Below are positions 54,026-63,559 of a DNA stretch of 64,000 nucleotides, in pieces; the stretch's first letter is position 1; each line of letters starts with the position of its first letter. Both the position numbers and the translations under genes were made by a program. A model generated the notes under the pieces. It saw nothing but the letters and a program-made list of their open reading frames with translations, searched no databases and was not told where the DNA came from. The stretch is from contig JBBQGM010000004.1 of assembly GCA_038322995.1 (NCBI GenBank), positions 49,988 through 113,987 on the forward strand, written 5' to 3'. This DNA is from QHXQ01 sp038322995. GTDB taxonomy: Bacteria > Acidobacteriota > Blastocatellia > Pyrinomonadales > Pyrinomonadaceae.

Positions 54026-55255
54026 ATGTCTGAGCATTACACTAAAACTGTCACAGGTAAGGCGCAGGGCGTTTTGCGACCGGGCCAACGCACCGTTCCA
54101 GGGCTAGAAAGACTCTTAAGTGACAAGCTGGAATTGATTCAGGGCGCAAGAGTTGGGTTGGTTTGTAATCAAGCTTCAGTAGATCACGCTTGGCGGCACG
54201 CCGCCGATTTGTTCAACGCTCAGCCGGGCTGCAAACTGACCGCGCTCTTCGGCCCGCAGCATGGCATACGCGGCGATCTGCAAGATAACATGGTAGAGAC
54301 GCCACATGCGTTCGACGCAGAGACGGGCGTTCCGGTATATTCGCTCTACAGCGAGACGCGCGAACCGACCGAAGAGATGTTGCAGGATGTCGATGTACTG
54401 GTTTGCGACCTACAAGACGTAGGTTGTCGTATCTATACCTTCATCTATACAGTAGCAAACTGCATGCGGGCCGCCGGGCGTTACGGCAAGAAAGTGATCG
54501 TGTGTGATCGGCCTAATCCGATTGGCGGCGTGCAGGTCGCCGGCACGGTGCTGGAACCGGCTTATGCCTCTTTTGTCGGCCAGTTCCCCCTGGCGACGCG
54601 ACACGGCATGACCATGTGCGAATTAGTTAGCATGTTTCAGGCTGAATGGGGCCTGGCCTGTGAGCTGGAGTTGGTGCTAATGGATGGCTGGCGGCGCGAA
54701 CAATGGTTCGATGAGACCGGCCTGCCCTGGGTTATGCCTTCGCCTAATATGCCTACGCTTGATGCTGCGACCGTTTTTCCAGGCACGGTGCATGTTGAAG
54801 GCACACAGCTTTCTGAGGGCCGGGGCACGACCCGCCCGTTCGAGTTGAACGGTGCGCCTTATATCGAAGCAGGCGAGTTCGCGCGGGTCCTAAATGCTTA
54901 TAAGCTACCGGGCGTTTATTTACGCCCGTGTAATTTTCAGCCAACCTTCCAGAAGCATGCGGGTCGCAGCTGTGGCGGCGTGCAGATCCATGTAACTGAC
55001 CGCGCGGAGTTTGAGCCGGTGGTTGCCGGCGTCGCGCTGATCCTGACTGCGTATCAACTCTATGGGGAGCAGTTCTTATGGAAAGCACCGCCATACGAGT
55101 ATGTCTTCGATAAGAACCCCTTCGATGTGATCGCGGGCACAGAGCGGCTGCGCAGCGGGATCGAGCAGGGACAGTCATTAGCCCTGCTTGTCGAATCATG
55201 GCGCGACCCGCTGGCCGCCTTTATAGCGCGCAGAGCGCATTATTTGCTTTATTAA
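54026..55255 (+). CDS. DUF1343 protein, NamZ-like exo-beta-N-acetylmuramidase
   Basis: This 409-residue protein has the DUF1343 signature: GARVGLVCNQASVDHAW, LTALFGPQHGIRGDLQ, VPVYSLYSE, VLVCDLQDVGCRIYTFIYT and VCDRPNPIGG, followed by FPGTVHVEGTQLSEGRGTTRPFE. NamZ of Bacillus, in this family, releases N-acetylmuramic acid from the end of peptidoglycan fragments. I see no signal peptide, so a cytoplasmic role in wall recycling is possible. Confidence 0.88.
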   Translation: MSEHYTKTVTGKAQGVLRPGQRTVPGLERLLSDKLELIQGARVGLVCNQASVDHAWRHAADLFNAQPGCKLTALFGPQHGIRGDLQDNMVETPHAFDAETGVPVYSLYSETREPTEEMLQDVDVLVCDLQDVGCRIYTFIYTVANCMRAAGRYGKKVIVCDRPNPIGGVQVAGTVLEPAYASFVGQFPLATRHGMTMCELVSMFQAEWGLACELELVLMDGWRREQWFDETGLPWVMPSPNMPTLDAATVFPGTVHVEGTQLSEGRGTTRPFELNGAPYIEAGEFARVLNAYKLPGVYLRPCNFQPTFQKHAGRSCGGVQIHVTDRAEFEPVVAGVALILTAYQLYGEQFLWKAPPYEYVFDKNPFDVIAGTERLRSGIEQGQSLALLVESWRDPLAAFIARRAHYLLY

Positions 55256-55377
55256 TCTAACTTCCCCGGTTGGGCTAATCAGGCGGGAGAGAGCTAACAG
55301 AGCTTACATTAAAGAACTACATTAACTCTGTCGCCGTGCCGACACTTTATGGAAAGGTTTAAGTTATCTCTCTCTGC

Positions 55378-55971
55378 ATGGGCAATCTTGCTGAATTACT
55401 AACGGCGTGTGAGCGGCTGCACGGGCATCTCTGTCCGGGACAGGTATTAGGCACGCGGATGGCTGTGCTTGGTTGTCGTTTATTGGGGCTGCCTGACCCA
55501 CAGGGAGCCGATCGGAAGAAGTTAATCGTATGGGTTGAGATAGATCGCTGTATGACCGACGCGATCAGCGCAGTGACAGGCGTACGTTTAGGGCGACGCA
55601 GTTTAAAGTACCTCAACTATGGTAAAGTTGCGGCCACCTTCTTACATGTAGAGACCAGACAAGCGGTGCGAATTCTAGCCTTAGATAGCGCACGGGCGCT
55701 GGCTGACGAACGCTTTAAAGAAGTTGAGAGCAAGAAAGACCGACAGATGTCTGCTTACAAAGATGCCAATGATTCCGAGTTATTTAAAGTGACGAATGTG
55801 CGGGTTGATTATAAAGCAGTTGATGCACCGGGCCGGCCACTTGTGCGGGTAATTTGCACGAACTGTAACGAAGGGATCAATGACGGGCGCGAAGTAATGG
55901 GTCAAAGTGGCGAGTGCTTATGCAAGTTTTGCGCATATGGCGGCTACTACCAAGTGCTTCAGCCTAGATGA
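55378..55971 (+). CDS. FmdE-family protein
   Basis: This 197-residue protein has the FmdE core: CERLHGHLCPGQVLGTRMAV, DRCMTDAISAVTGVRLGRRS and LNYGKVAATFLHV. A C-terminal zinc-ribbon-like segment (CTNCNEG ... ECLCKFC) completes it. FmdE is a formylmethanofuran dehydrogenase subunit in archaea, but bacterial members without the rest of the complex have other, mostly unknown, roles, often in molybdenum enzyme biology. Confidence 0.82.
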   Translation: MGNLAELLTACERLHGHLCPGQVLGTRMAVLGCRLLGLPDPQGADRKKLIVWVEIDRCMTDAISAVTGVRLGRRSLKYLNYGKVAATFLHVETRQAVRILALDSARALADERFKEVESKKDRQMSAYKDANDSELFKVTNVRVDYKAVDAPGRPLVRVICTNCNEGINDGREVMGQSGECLCKFCAYGGYYQVLQPR

Positions 55972-55984
55972 AGGGGAGTTAAGC

Positions 55985-56026
55985 TTGGCAGCGTCCGATA
56001 AAAAGAAAACGACAAGGTCGCGTTGA
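55985..56026 (+). CDS. 13-residue leader-like frame coupled to the DUF6677-like gene
   Basis: A TTG at 55985 follows AGGGGAG by six bases and reads AASDKKKTTRSR to a TGA at 56024-56026. That stop overlaps the TTG start of the next gene (TTGA). It could be a short coupling peptide, or the true N-terminus of the next protein displaced by a frameshift. Confidence 0.35.
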   Translation: MAASDKKKTTRSR

Positions 56027-56442
56027 AGTTAGCTACAAAAATTAATATGGACAAAGAAAAAACAAGTGCGCGGGCCTGGTCAGCCGGACTTTTGACATGG
56101 GTCATACCAGGTGCCGGGCATTTATTGCTGGGACGAGGTAGACGCGGACTCCTTTTAGGTGGGGTTGTCTACCTACTTTACGCTGGGGGACTAGCTATAG
56201 GCGGGCATCTTTACGGCTTGCATAATGTTAGTGATGTAGGTTTGCTAGCTTACATCTTCGGTCTATGCGATATAGGCAGCGGTTTGTTGTATGTCACCAG
56301 CATTTGGGGCGGACTCGGATTAGTTGATCAAGCCAGCCGGGCAACCGCTGAGTATGGCAATATCTTCCTAATGATCGCCGGCCTATTAAACTATCTATTG
56401 AGCTTAGACGCCTTCGACATTGGGGCAGGGAGAAAAGTGTGA
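56023..56442 (+). CDS. Small multi-pass membrane protein, DUF6677-like
   Basis: This 139-residue protein has four hydrophobic segments. The first is WSAGLLTWVIPGAGHLLLGR with a pattern I associate with DUF6677, and a later one is DVGLLAYIFGLCDIGSGLL. A further segment near the end reads IFLMIAGLLNYLLSLDAF. The start may be the TTG at 56023 or the ATG at 56047. Function unknown. Confidence 0.65.
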   Translation: MKLATKINMDKEKTSARAWSAGLLTWVIPGAGHLLLGRGRRGLLLGGVVYLLYAGGLAIGGHLYGLHNVSDVGLLAYIFGLCDIGSGLLYVTSIWGGLGLVDQASRATAEYGNIFLMIAGLLNYLLSLDAFDIGAGRKV

Positions 56443-56609
56443 GACACTTTTTGCTCATGTTAGTCTTCGCGTTAGCCGTTGCTGTCGTCTTTGGGGTCAC
56501 CGGGCGGACATCAGCCCGCACGCGGTTCAGCTACGGGTTGAAAGTCTTCTGCGAATTCATCGGCATCGGCTTACTGTTAGGTTGGTTGTTATACTGGCTG
56601 CCTTTATAA
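56439..56609 (+). CDS. 56-residue membrane protein overlapping the previous gene
   Basis: A GTG at 56439 overlaps the upstream stop by GTGA and opens a 56-codon frame. Its product has two membrane segments (LLMLVFALAVAVVFGV and FIGIGLLLGWLLYWL) joined by an Arg/Thr-rich loop. Coupling, membrane character and a clean stop support a real gene. I know no family. The next gene, recO, starts 37 bases later. Confidence 0.6.
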   Translation: MRHFLLMLVFALAVAVVFGVTGRTSARTRFSYGLKVFCEFIGIGLLLGWLLYWLPL

Positions 56610-56646
56610 GTTAGGCACAGAAGCAAGCGCGCAAGCGCAATTTACA

Positions 56647-57393
56647 ATGGGTCTGCATGTTACCGATGCCTTCGTCCTACGCACATACAAACTGGCGGAG
56701 GCAGACAAGATTGTCATCCTGCTGACAAGACAGGCAGGCTTACTGCGCGGGGTGGCGCGCGGGGCCAGAAAAATGAAGAGTCGGTTTGGGGCCAGTCTCG
56801 AACTGTTTACGCATATCACCCTAAATTATCATGAAAAAGAGGGGCGTGAGCTTATTTCACTCAGTCAGGCAGAGATCATTCATTCGTATTTTCATCTAAC
56901 CAACAACGCCGACACCGTCTCCGCACTCGCCTATCTGAGCGGCTTGCTAGTAGAGTTTGTGCCACCGCAACAACCTGACGACAACATGTTCCGGATGGTT
57001 GAAGTCTGTCTGGCCACCATCGAAACTGCACCGGACAAGTTATCCGAGCTCATACTTTACTTCGAAATTTGGTTGCTCAAGCTTTCAGGTTTTTTACCGG
57101 ATATACGTATCTGCACAGGTTGTCGCCAGGTGCTTGGAGTCCTGCCGGCCCTCTTTGGGGCGGACAACAAGCTCCAATGTGTAAGATGTGCACAAGGTGG
57201 CGGACTAAAACTATCGCCGGACACACAACTACGGCTACTTGAGGTGCTGCGCACGGCACCTACTACATGGATAAGCGCCGGTCGTACTTTGGCCATAGAG
57301 GCGCGGCAAGAAATGGGGCAGTTGACACACTTGTTAATTGCGCGGGCTTTAGACCGGCCGCCACACGCCGGCCGCCACACGCGCAGGCTTTAG
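56647..57393 (+). CDS. recO: DNA repair protein RecO
   Basis: This 248-residue protein has the RecO OB-fold start (VTDAFVLRTYKLAEADKIVILL) and GVARGARKMKSRFGASLELF. A four-Cys zinc motif follows (CTGC about residue 158 and CVRC about residue 179). RecO loads RecA onto SSB-coated DNA with RecR. It is in a plus-strand run with small membrane genes and the LptF-LptG fusion. Confidence 0.92.
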   Translation: MGLHVTDAFVLRTYKLAEADKIVILLTRQAGLLRGVARGARKMKSRFGASLELFTHITLNYHEKEGRELISLSQAEIIHSYFHLTNNADTVSALAYLSGLLVEFVPPQQPDDNMFRMVEVCLATIETAPDKLSELILYFEIWLLKLSGFLPDIRICTGCRQVLGVLPALFGADNKLQCVRCAQGGGLKLSPDTQLRLLEVLRTAPTTWISAGRTLAIEARQEMGQLTHLLIARALDRPPHAGRHTRRL

Positions 57394-57489
57394 CGTGGCC
57401 GCAGTTCACGCTGATAACGGAAATAGCCTTATCACCGCAGCCATTAGCCATTTAGGCCTTGCGGGTTAATCGTTTTGGCTTATCAATAG

Positions 57490-59796
57490 ATGCGTCTGAG
57501 CAGTCGGTTGAATGAAAGATACGTTGTTGCAGCTATTCTGCCCTATCTGGGGCTGTCCTTACTGCTGCTGACAACCATACTGCTCGCACAGCAAGCGACG
57601 CGGTTCGCGGAAATTCTGGGCAACACGCGCGCCTCACTCGCGCTTGTCGGGCACATCTTATTGAGCCTCCTCCCAAACACGCTCCTGTTTACCTTGCCCA
57701 TGGCAGTCCTAGTTGGAACAGCCACAGGTTTCAGTCGCTTGGGCAGTGATAGCGAGTTGATCGCCCTGAAGGCGGCCGGAGTTGGGAATTTAAGAATCGT
57801 CACCCCCGTCCTATTACTAGGCGTGCTAGCGACAGGTGTCACGCTCTACGACGGACTGGTACTCGCGCCCGAGGCGGCCCGGCAATTGCGGCGAACGGCC
57901 GTGCGGGCAGCTCTCACTAAACTTGAATCACCGGTCGAGCCAAACACTTTCAATACGGAATTGCCAGGTAAGGTCATCTATGTCCGAGATGGCGACATGG
58001 CCCAAGGGCAATGGGGACGTGTCTTTATCCAATGGCAAGAGGCCGGTAAGCCAACCCGCATTGTGACGGCGCGGACTGGTCGGATCGACACTTTAAATGG
58101 TCAGTCGGAACTGGTACTCAGCGATGCGGTGGTCACTAGCCTGCCCGCATTGGATGTGCCGGAGGTACTAGCGACCGGCCGGATTGTGACCGAACATTCG
58201 GCCCAGTTGCGCGTGCAATTAGACACAGGACGGGACAGCTTAATCAGAAAATTGCAGGCTGTGCCCGCCGAACTCGACGAATTGAATTGGCCTGAGCTGA
58301 TGGCCCGGAAGCGCACAACCAAGGGGCTGGAGCGCCGCAAAGTTTTGCTCGTCATGCATAAACGGCTGGCGCTCTGTTGTGCGCCGCTGGCCCTGGCGCT
58401 ACTGGGCGCGGGCTTGGGCGTAGGTGTGCGGCGGGGCGGGCGTGGATTAGGCGTCTTCTTGTCAATTATCGCGATGGGGCTTTATTACTTATTGCTCCTA
58501 GTGGGTGAGCAACTCGGGCGTAGGGGCAAACTGGCACCGCAGATAGGGGCTTGGCTAGCCTGTGCCGTGGCAATAATGATGGGCGGTTTATTATTGGCCA
58601 GCAAGCGCCGGCTCGGCGGCCGGGTCCGGCGCGCCCCGGCACTTGCTGTTGGTGCCTGGCCAGCCAGTCGGCGCAGAGCACAGCAACGGTGGCGCTACGG
58701 CTGGTTGGGCTTGCTCGATCGCCATGTGTTGCGGGCGTTGGCGAGCAACTTTGCCTTGGCCCAATTCACCCTCATCGGCATTTTCTTGATCTTCACACTG
58801 TTCGAGTTGCTCCGCTTTGCGACCACAGCCAAAGTTTGGTTACTGGCACGCTACTTGTTTTTTTTGATCCCCCTGGCTGGCACAACTATCGCACCGGTAG
58901 GGGTACTGATCGCCGTGCTTGTTTCCTATGCTCTATTGGCCCGGCGGAGTGAAGCCGTGGCCTGGTGGGCAGCAGGGCAGAGTACCTATCGATTGGCGCT
59001 GCCGAGTCTTTTATTTGCCGGGCTAGTGGGCTTTGGCCTGTGGCAAGTAGAGGAGCGGGTCTTGCCCGCAGCTAACCTAAGACAGGAGGCTTTGCGCACG
59101 CGGATTCGTAGTACAACCACCCCGGCTGTCACGGCTGTCGGGCGGCAATGGTTGTTGGTGCCAGAGTCACATCGGATCTATGCCTATTACGACACGGCCG
59201 GAGCAGATTATCTGACGACACCGATTGTCTTTGACTTCGACGGGGAAGGTGTTCATGTGCAGCGACTCATTCTCGGCACACGCGGCGATTGGGTGCAGAC
59301 CCAGACTTTGCGCATTCAACAGCCCTGGATTGTGGACTTGTCCGCAGTGCAGCAAGTACAGGTTATCGGCCGGGGCATGGGACAAAGCCCACTTGATTTG
59401 CTTGAGCCGGCTTCGCCGCAACTGTTTAAGCCTATGCTTAAAAAACCTGCTGAGCTTAACGCTTCCGGCTTAAAGCGTTATGCGGTATTGCTAAAGGAAC
59501 AGCAGGGGAAGGATGCGCGGGGCTATGAAGTGGCCCTTGCGCGGCGGTGGGCCGACCCTTGGGCACCACTTGTCATGAGCCTGTTAGCTGTGCCGTTAGC
59601 CCTGGCCTTTGGTCGGCGCACGGCTCTGATAGCGTTGAGTCTAGCGGTGGCCGTCGGCCTGGTGTTTTGGGGAAGTGTAAGTGGGTTTCAACAGTTAAGT
59701 CTATATAACTTGCTCTCACCCATTGTCGCCGCGTGGAGCCCGCTGCTAGTATTTATGGCCTTGGGAATATATTTCTTGTCCCGTACACGGACATAA
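57490..59796 (+). CDS. LptF-LptG-type permease fused in one chain
   Basis: This 768-residue protein carries two YjgP/YjgQ-type units in tandem. The first (residues 1-370) starts YVVAAILPYLGLSLLLLTTI and contains LPMAVLVGTATGFSRLGSDS and ALKAAGVGNLRIV. The second (from about 410) starts GLLDRHVLRALASNFALAQF and contains GVLIAVLVSYALLARRSEAV. Each has its own periplasmic beta-jellyroll insert. LptF and LptG normally form a heterodimer that lifts lipopolysaccharide out of the inner membrane with LptB. A basic linker near residue 385 joins the two. Confidence 0.85.
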   Translation: MRLSSRLNERYVVAAILPYLGLSLLLLTTILLAQQATRFAEILGNTRASLALVGHILLSLLPNTLLFTLPMAVLVGTATGFSRLGSDSELIALKAAGVGNLRIVTPVLLLGVLATGVTLYDGLVLAPEAARQLRRTAVRAALTKLESPVEPNTFNTELPGKVIYVRDGDMAQGQWGRVFIQWQEAGKPTRIVTARTGRIDTLNGQSELVLSDAVVTSLPALDVPEVLATGRIVTEHSAQLRVQLDTGRDSLIRKLQAVPAELDELNWPELMARKRTTKGLERRKVLLVMHKRLALCCAPLALALLGAGLGVGVRRGGRGLGVFLSIIAMGLYYLLLLVGEQLGRRGKLAPQIGAWLACAVAIMMGGLLLASKRRLGGRVRRAPALAVGAWPASRRRAQQRWRYGWLGLLDRHVLRALASNFALAQFTLIGIFLIFTLFELLRFATTAKVWLLARYLFFLIPLAGTTIAPVGVLIAVLVSYALLARRSEAVAWWAAGQSTYRLALPSLLFAGLVGFGLWQVEERVLPAANLRQEALRTRIRSTTTPAVTAVGRQWLLVPESHRIYAYYDTAGADYLTTPIVFDFDGEGVHVQRLILGTRGDWVQTQTLRIQQPWIVDLSAVQQVQVIGRGMGQSPLDLLEPASPQLFKPMLKKPAELNASGLKRYAVLLKEQQGKDARGYEVALARRWADPWAPLVMSLLAVPLALAFGRRTALIALSLAVAVGLVFWGSVSGFQQLSLYNLLSPIVAAWSPLLVFMALGIYFLSRTRT

Positions 59797-59845
59797 GGGC
59801 CACCGCGCCGGGCAAGCCCCAGCGACAGGAGACAGTGCGCCCTCT

Positions 59846-61123
59846 TTAGGTTCCGGTCTCCCAACTGGATTGATATTCCATCTGTTCAGGCGTCAGCGTG
59901 TCTATGTCGAGACCTAGGGAGCGCAGTTTCAACCCAGCTATTTCAGTATCCACCTCTGCGGGTAGCAGGTGCACGCCGGGCTGTAACTGGCCTCTGTGTT
60001 TGATGAGGTATTCTACGGATAATGCTTGATTGGCGAAGCTCATATCCATCACACTCGCTGGATGCCCTTCAGCCGCCGCCAGGTTGATTAACCGGCCTTC
60101 GCCCAACACAATCACGCGCCGGCCTGTCTGCCTTAATCTGTATTCTTCGACAAATGATCGCAAACTGACAACCGGCGCGGATAATTCGCGTAGCGCCTCT
60201 AAGTTAAGCTCAAGATCGAAATGGCCGCTGTTGCAGACTATTGCACCATCTTTCATGAGGCTGAAATGCGCTCCATCGATCACGTGCCGGTTACCTGTTA
60301 CTGTCACGAAAATGTCCCCCAAGGGCGCAGCTTCTGCCATAGTCATGACGCGGAAACCATCCATGACGGCCTCAACCGCCTTAATGGGATTGACCTCGGT
60401 GATAATTACATTTGCGCCCATCCCGCGCGCGCGCATCGCTACGCCCTTGCCACACCAGCCGTAGCCCACCACGACAAAGTTGCGCCCCGCCAACAGAATG
60501 TTTGTCGCTCGTACGATACCGTCAAGTGTTGATTGGCCCGTACCGTAACGATTATCGAAGAAATGCTTGGTTTGTGCATTATTTACAGCCATGGCCGGAA
60601 AAGGTAAGACACCTGCGCGCTCCATTGCTTGCAGACGGACTATGCCGGTCGTCGTCTCTTCGGTTGAACCAAATACCTCTGCTGCCTGGCCACGCCGTTC
60701 CTTGAGTAAAGTGGCCACCACATCCGAGCCATCATCGATGATGATGGCTGGTTGAAAATCCAGCGCGATGTTGACGTGTTGCAGATAGGTATCAGTGCTT
60801 TCGCCTTTAATCGCATAGACCGGCACGGAAAAGTCCGTGACTAGAGAAGCTGCCACATCATCCTGAGTAGAGAGCGGGTTTGAGGCAATCAACACAGTCT
60901 CTGCGCCGCCAGCTTGTAACGTCTGCACCAGATTGGCAGTTTCGGTCGTTACATGTGCGCAGGCGGCCAGCCGTATACCACGTAATGGCTGCTCGGAGGC
61001 AAAGCGTTCTCTAATGAGTCGAAGCACGGGCATCTCCCGCTCAGCCCACTCGATCCGCCGTTTTCCTTCCGCCGCAAGCGTCAAATCTTTGACATCAAAC
61101 CCAACCGTTCGTGTACTAGTCAT
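59846..61123 (-). CDS. ahcY: Adenosylhomocysteinase
   Basis: This 425-residue enzyme splits S-adenosylhomocysteine into adenosine and homocysteine. Key sites are GIRLAACAHVTTETANLVQT, IIDDGSDV, AVNNAQTKHFFDNRYGTGQS and the NAD-binding VVVGYGWCGKGVAMRARGMG. It is of the short form lacking the insertion of eukaryotic enzymes. I placed the start at the ATG at 61123, preceded by AGGAAAGG. It lies just downstream of metK, so both halves of the methyl cycle are together. Confidence 0.93.
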   Translation of the reverse strand: MTSTRTVGFDVKDLTLAAEGKRRIEWAEREMPVLRLIRERFASEQPLRGIRLAACAHVTTETANLVQTLQAGGAETVLIASNPLSTQDDVAASLVTDFSVPVYAIKGESTDTYLQHVNIALDFQPAIIIDDGSDVVATLLKERRGQAAEVFGSTEETTTGIVRLQAMERAGVLPFPAMAVNNAQTKHFFDNRYGTGQSTLDGIVRATNILLAGRNFVVVGYGWCGKGVAMRARGMGANVIITEVNPIKAVEAVMDGFRVMTMAEAAPLGDIFVTVTGNRHVIDGAHFSLMKDGAIVCNSGHFDLELNLEALRELSAPVVSLRSFVEEYRLRQTGRRVIVLGEGRLINLAAAEGHPASVMDMSFANQALSVEYLIKHRGQLQPGVHLLPAEVDTEIAGLKLRSLGLDIDTLTPEQMEYQSSWETGT

Positions 61124-61184
61124 CAAACTATTCCTTTCCTGATAAAAGCAGCGCCCAAAACTGATAGTCCCAAATGTGCTCGGC

Positions 61185-62336
61185 TCAGACTCCGGCTGCC
61201 GCGCGGAGTGCTTCTGATTTATCGGTTTGTTCCCACGTAAATCCTTCATGGACTCGACCGAAATGCCCGTAAGCGGCGGTTTTTGTATAAATTGGACTAC
61301 GCAGGTTAAGATCTTGGATGATACCTTGTGGTGTCAACCTAAAGTGCGCGCGCACTAGGTCCGCAAGTGTATCTTCAGCTATCCTACCGGTACCTCTCGT
61401 TTCCACCAATACAGAGACAGGCTCTGCAACGCCAATAGCGTAGGCCAATTGCACGAGACACCGCTCCGCTAATCCCGCTGCGACAATGTTCTTAGCTATG
61501 TAGCGAGCCATATAAGCCGCTGACCGATCTACTTTTGTGGGATCCTTGCCGGAGAATGCGCCACCGCCATGCGGCGCGTAGCCACCATACGTATCGACGA
61601 TTATTTTGCGCCCGGTTAGCCCGGCGTCGCCCTGCGGCCCCCCAGTTACAAAGCGGCCCGTCGGATTTATGTGATATTTCGTGTTCTGATCGCGTAGTTC
61701 TGGCGGGACAATAGACTCAATCACATGCTTGGTTATCTCTGCGCGGAGAGTCTGGATATCGACCCGCGCATCATGTTGGGTAGAAATAACTACCGCGTCA
61801 ACCCGAAAAGGACGGCCATCGCGATACTCAATCGTGACCTGTGACTTCCCATCAGGTCTAAGGAAAGGAATGGTATCGTTGCGCCGCACTTCGGCTAACC
61901 GCCTTGCTAACTTATGAGCTAACTGGATAGGCAAGGGCATTAACTCTGCTGTCTCAGTGCAAGCGAAACCAAACATCAGCCCTTGATCGCCTGCGCCACC
62001 TGTATCAACCCCCATAGCGATATCTGGTGATTGTCGGCCAACCGCTGTCAGCACACTACATGTATCACAATCGAACCCGTATTTGGCCCGAGTGTAACCT
62101 ATCCCTCTAATGGTTTCACGTGCCACTTGCGAGAAATCTATATGTGCGTCCGTGGTTATCTCGCCGGCTATTACTACCAGTCCGGTAGTAACAAGTGTTT
62201 CGCACGCAACTCGACCCGACGCATCCTGCCTTAATACTTCATCAAGAATGGCATCGGAGATCTGATCCGCGATTTTATCTGGGTGTCCTTCAGTGACAGA
62301 TTCAGAAGTAAAGAGACTGCTTCCAGCGTGGCTCAA
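61185..62336 (-). CDS. metK: S-adenosylmethionine synthetase
   Basis: This 383-residue enzyme makes SAM from methionine and ATP. The start codon appears to be TTG, with AGGAG ten bases upstream. The diagnostic motifs are FTSESVTEGHPDKIADQISD, GAGDQGLMFGFA, VDTYGGYAPHGGGAFSGKDP and KVDRSAAYMARYIAKN. It is co-directional with ahcY and 61 bases from it. Confidence 0.95.
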   Translation of the reverse strand: MSHAGSSLFTSESVTEGHPDKIADQISDAILDEVLRQDASGRVACETLVTTGLVVIAGEITTDAHIDFSQVARETIRGIGYTRAKYGFDCDTCSVLTAVGRQSPDIAMGVDTGGAGDQGLMFGFACTETAELMPLPIQLAHKLARRLAEVRRNDTIPFLRPDGKSQVTIEYRDGRPFRVDAVVISTQHDARVDIQTLRAEITKHVIESIVPPELRDQNTKYHINPTGRFVTGGPQGDAGLTGRKIIVDTYGGYAPHGGGAFSGKDPTKVDRSAAYMARYIAKNIVAAGLAERCLVQLAYAIGVAEPVSVLVETRGTGRIAEDTLADLVRAHFRLTPQGIIQDLNLRSPIYTKTAAYGHFGRVHEGFTWEQTDKSEALRAAAGV

Positions 62337-62498
62337 AATGTGACCGCTCCTATTTGAACAAGTTTTGCGCTTGTGCTTAGTTGTTGCAAAAGACCGCGTA
62401 ATTTAACAGCCGCTCGATTTGCTGTCAAGTATGGAATAAGATGTTCGGGACATAACATTCATTATCAGACCCGACCAAGTGGTTATAAACAAAGTATA

Positions 62499-62598
62499 GG
62501 ACTTACGCAGTTGGACGAAGAATCAATAACTTACGGGAATAAGCGTTTCCGCTAAGTCCTTTGTTTTCAACCAGGCTCTATTTCAACTGCGTAAGTTT
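62499..62598. mobile_element. 100-bp miniature element copy 1, overlapping the xerD 3' end
   Basis: This copy is nearly identical to the one at 63755-63854. It opens GGACTTACGCAGTT and closes AACTGCGTAAGT plus two changed bases (TT in place of CC). The left side is flanked by TA, the right side is not. It contains the end of xerD (from 62567). Confidence 0.75.
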
Positions 62599-63517
62599 CA
62601 AGCTTTTTATTTTCTTTAACATCTCTGCTTTCAAGCCAGTTTGCCCGCGGATGATATAAATCGTAAGTGGCCCGTAAGTGCCGACTCGTCATATGCGTAT
62701 AAAGTTGCGTGGTAGCTAGATCACTGTGCCCTAACATTGCTTGGACAGAACGCGAATCAGCCCCATGTTGCATCAATTGCGTAGCAAAACTATGCCGTAA
62801 GACGTGTGGTGAAACATTAACTAGCCCAACCTGTTCAGCGTGTTGTTTGATAATTTGCCAGACCTGTTGCCGTGTAAGGACTGTGCCTGCTTTAGAAATG
62901 AACAGAAAGGTAGTGGTGCGCTCCGCAAGGATGTCTATTCGCGCCTGTTCATAGTGCGCCAACCATTTCAGCGCACTGCGCCCGACCGGCACATATCGCT
63001 GCTTGCTGCCTTTACCATTGCAGGATAAAAGTCCCTGCTCCAGATCAATCTCGCCTACACGTAACCCTACCAATTCCGAGACCCGTAAGCCAGTAGCATA
63101 CAACAACTCGATCAGTGCCCGATCTCGAACCCCCTCCGGCGACTTAACGTCTACAGCCGATAGGAGCCGCTCTACCTCCTCAGCGTCCAGCACTCTCGGC
63201 ATTGCTTGCGTAGACTTTAGCGTCTCAATGTGGGCCAGCGGATCTTCTCTAATGAGCCCATCCCGCAATAGAAAACTATAAAAACCACGCACAGTCGAAA
63301 TTGTGCGGGCAATTGAGCGCGGAGCTAAGCCAGACTCGCTTAACCACCGGCACCAAACTGCAATCTCGCTATGCCCCAACTCCGTTAGCTGCTTGCCCCG
63401 CGCGTCTGCCCACCGCCGCAATTTCTCCAAGTCACGCCCGTAACTGACCAGAGAATTTGCGGCCAGCCCCTTCTCGACCCGCAAATAGGCCATGTGTTCG
63501 CGTATTAGGTCTCGCAT
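62567..63517 (-). CDS. xerD: Tyrosine recombinase XerD-like
   Basis: This 316-residue recombinase has an N-terminal SAM-like domain (LIREHMAYLRVEKGLAANSL). The catalytic set comprises Arg in ATGLRVSELVGL, Lys in GKGSKQRYVPVG, His-x-x-Arg in HVLRHSFATQLM, His in LGHSDLATTQ and the Tyr nucleophile in LYTHMT. XerD resolves chromosome dimers at dif with XerC. The last residues (TYAVEIEPG) are encoded by the miniature element, so the original C-terminus has been replaced or extended. Confidence 0.9.
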   Translation of the reverse strand: MRDLIREHMAYLRVEKGLAANSLVSYGRDLEKLRRWADARGKQLTELGHSEIAVWCRWLSESGLAPRSIARTISTVRGFYSFLLRDGLIREDPLAHIETLKSTQAMPRVLDAEEVERLLSAVDVKSPEGVRDRALIELLYATGLRVSELVGLRVGEIDLEQGLLSCNGKGSKQRYVPVGRSALKWLAHYEQARIDILAERTTTFLFISKAGTVLTRQQVWQIIKQHAEQVGLVNVSPHVLRHSFATQLMQHGADSRSVQAMLGHSDLATTQLYTHMTSRHLRATYDLYHPRANWLESRDVKENKKLETYAVEIEPG

Positions 63518-63559
63518 CTTGAGCCTGGCCTGATTACTTTTAGAAAATAGAGCGGATTA

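Noticed and set aside
61124..62400. SAM or SAH riboswitch near metK or ahcY
   Set aside because: The gap between metK and ahcY is only 61 bases and the leader of metK shows no riboswitch fold I could recognise.
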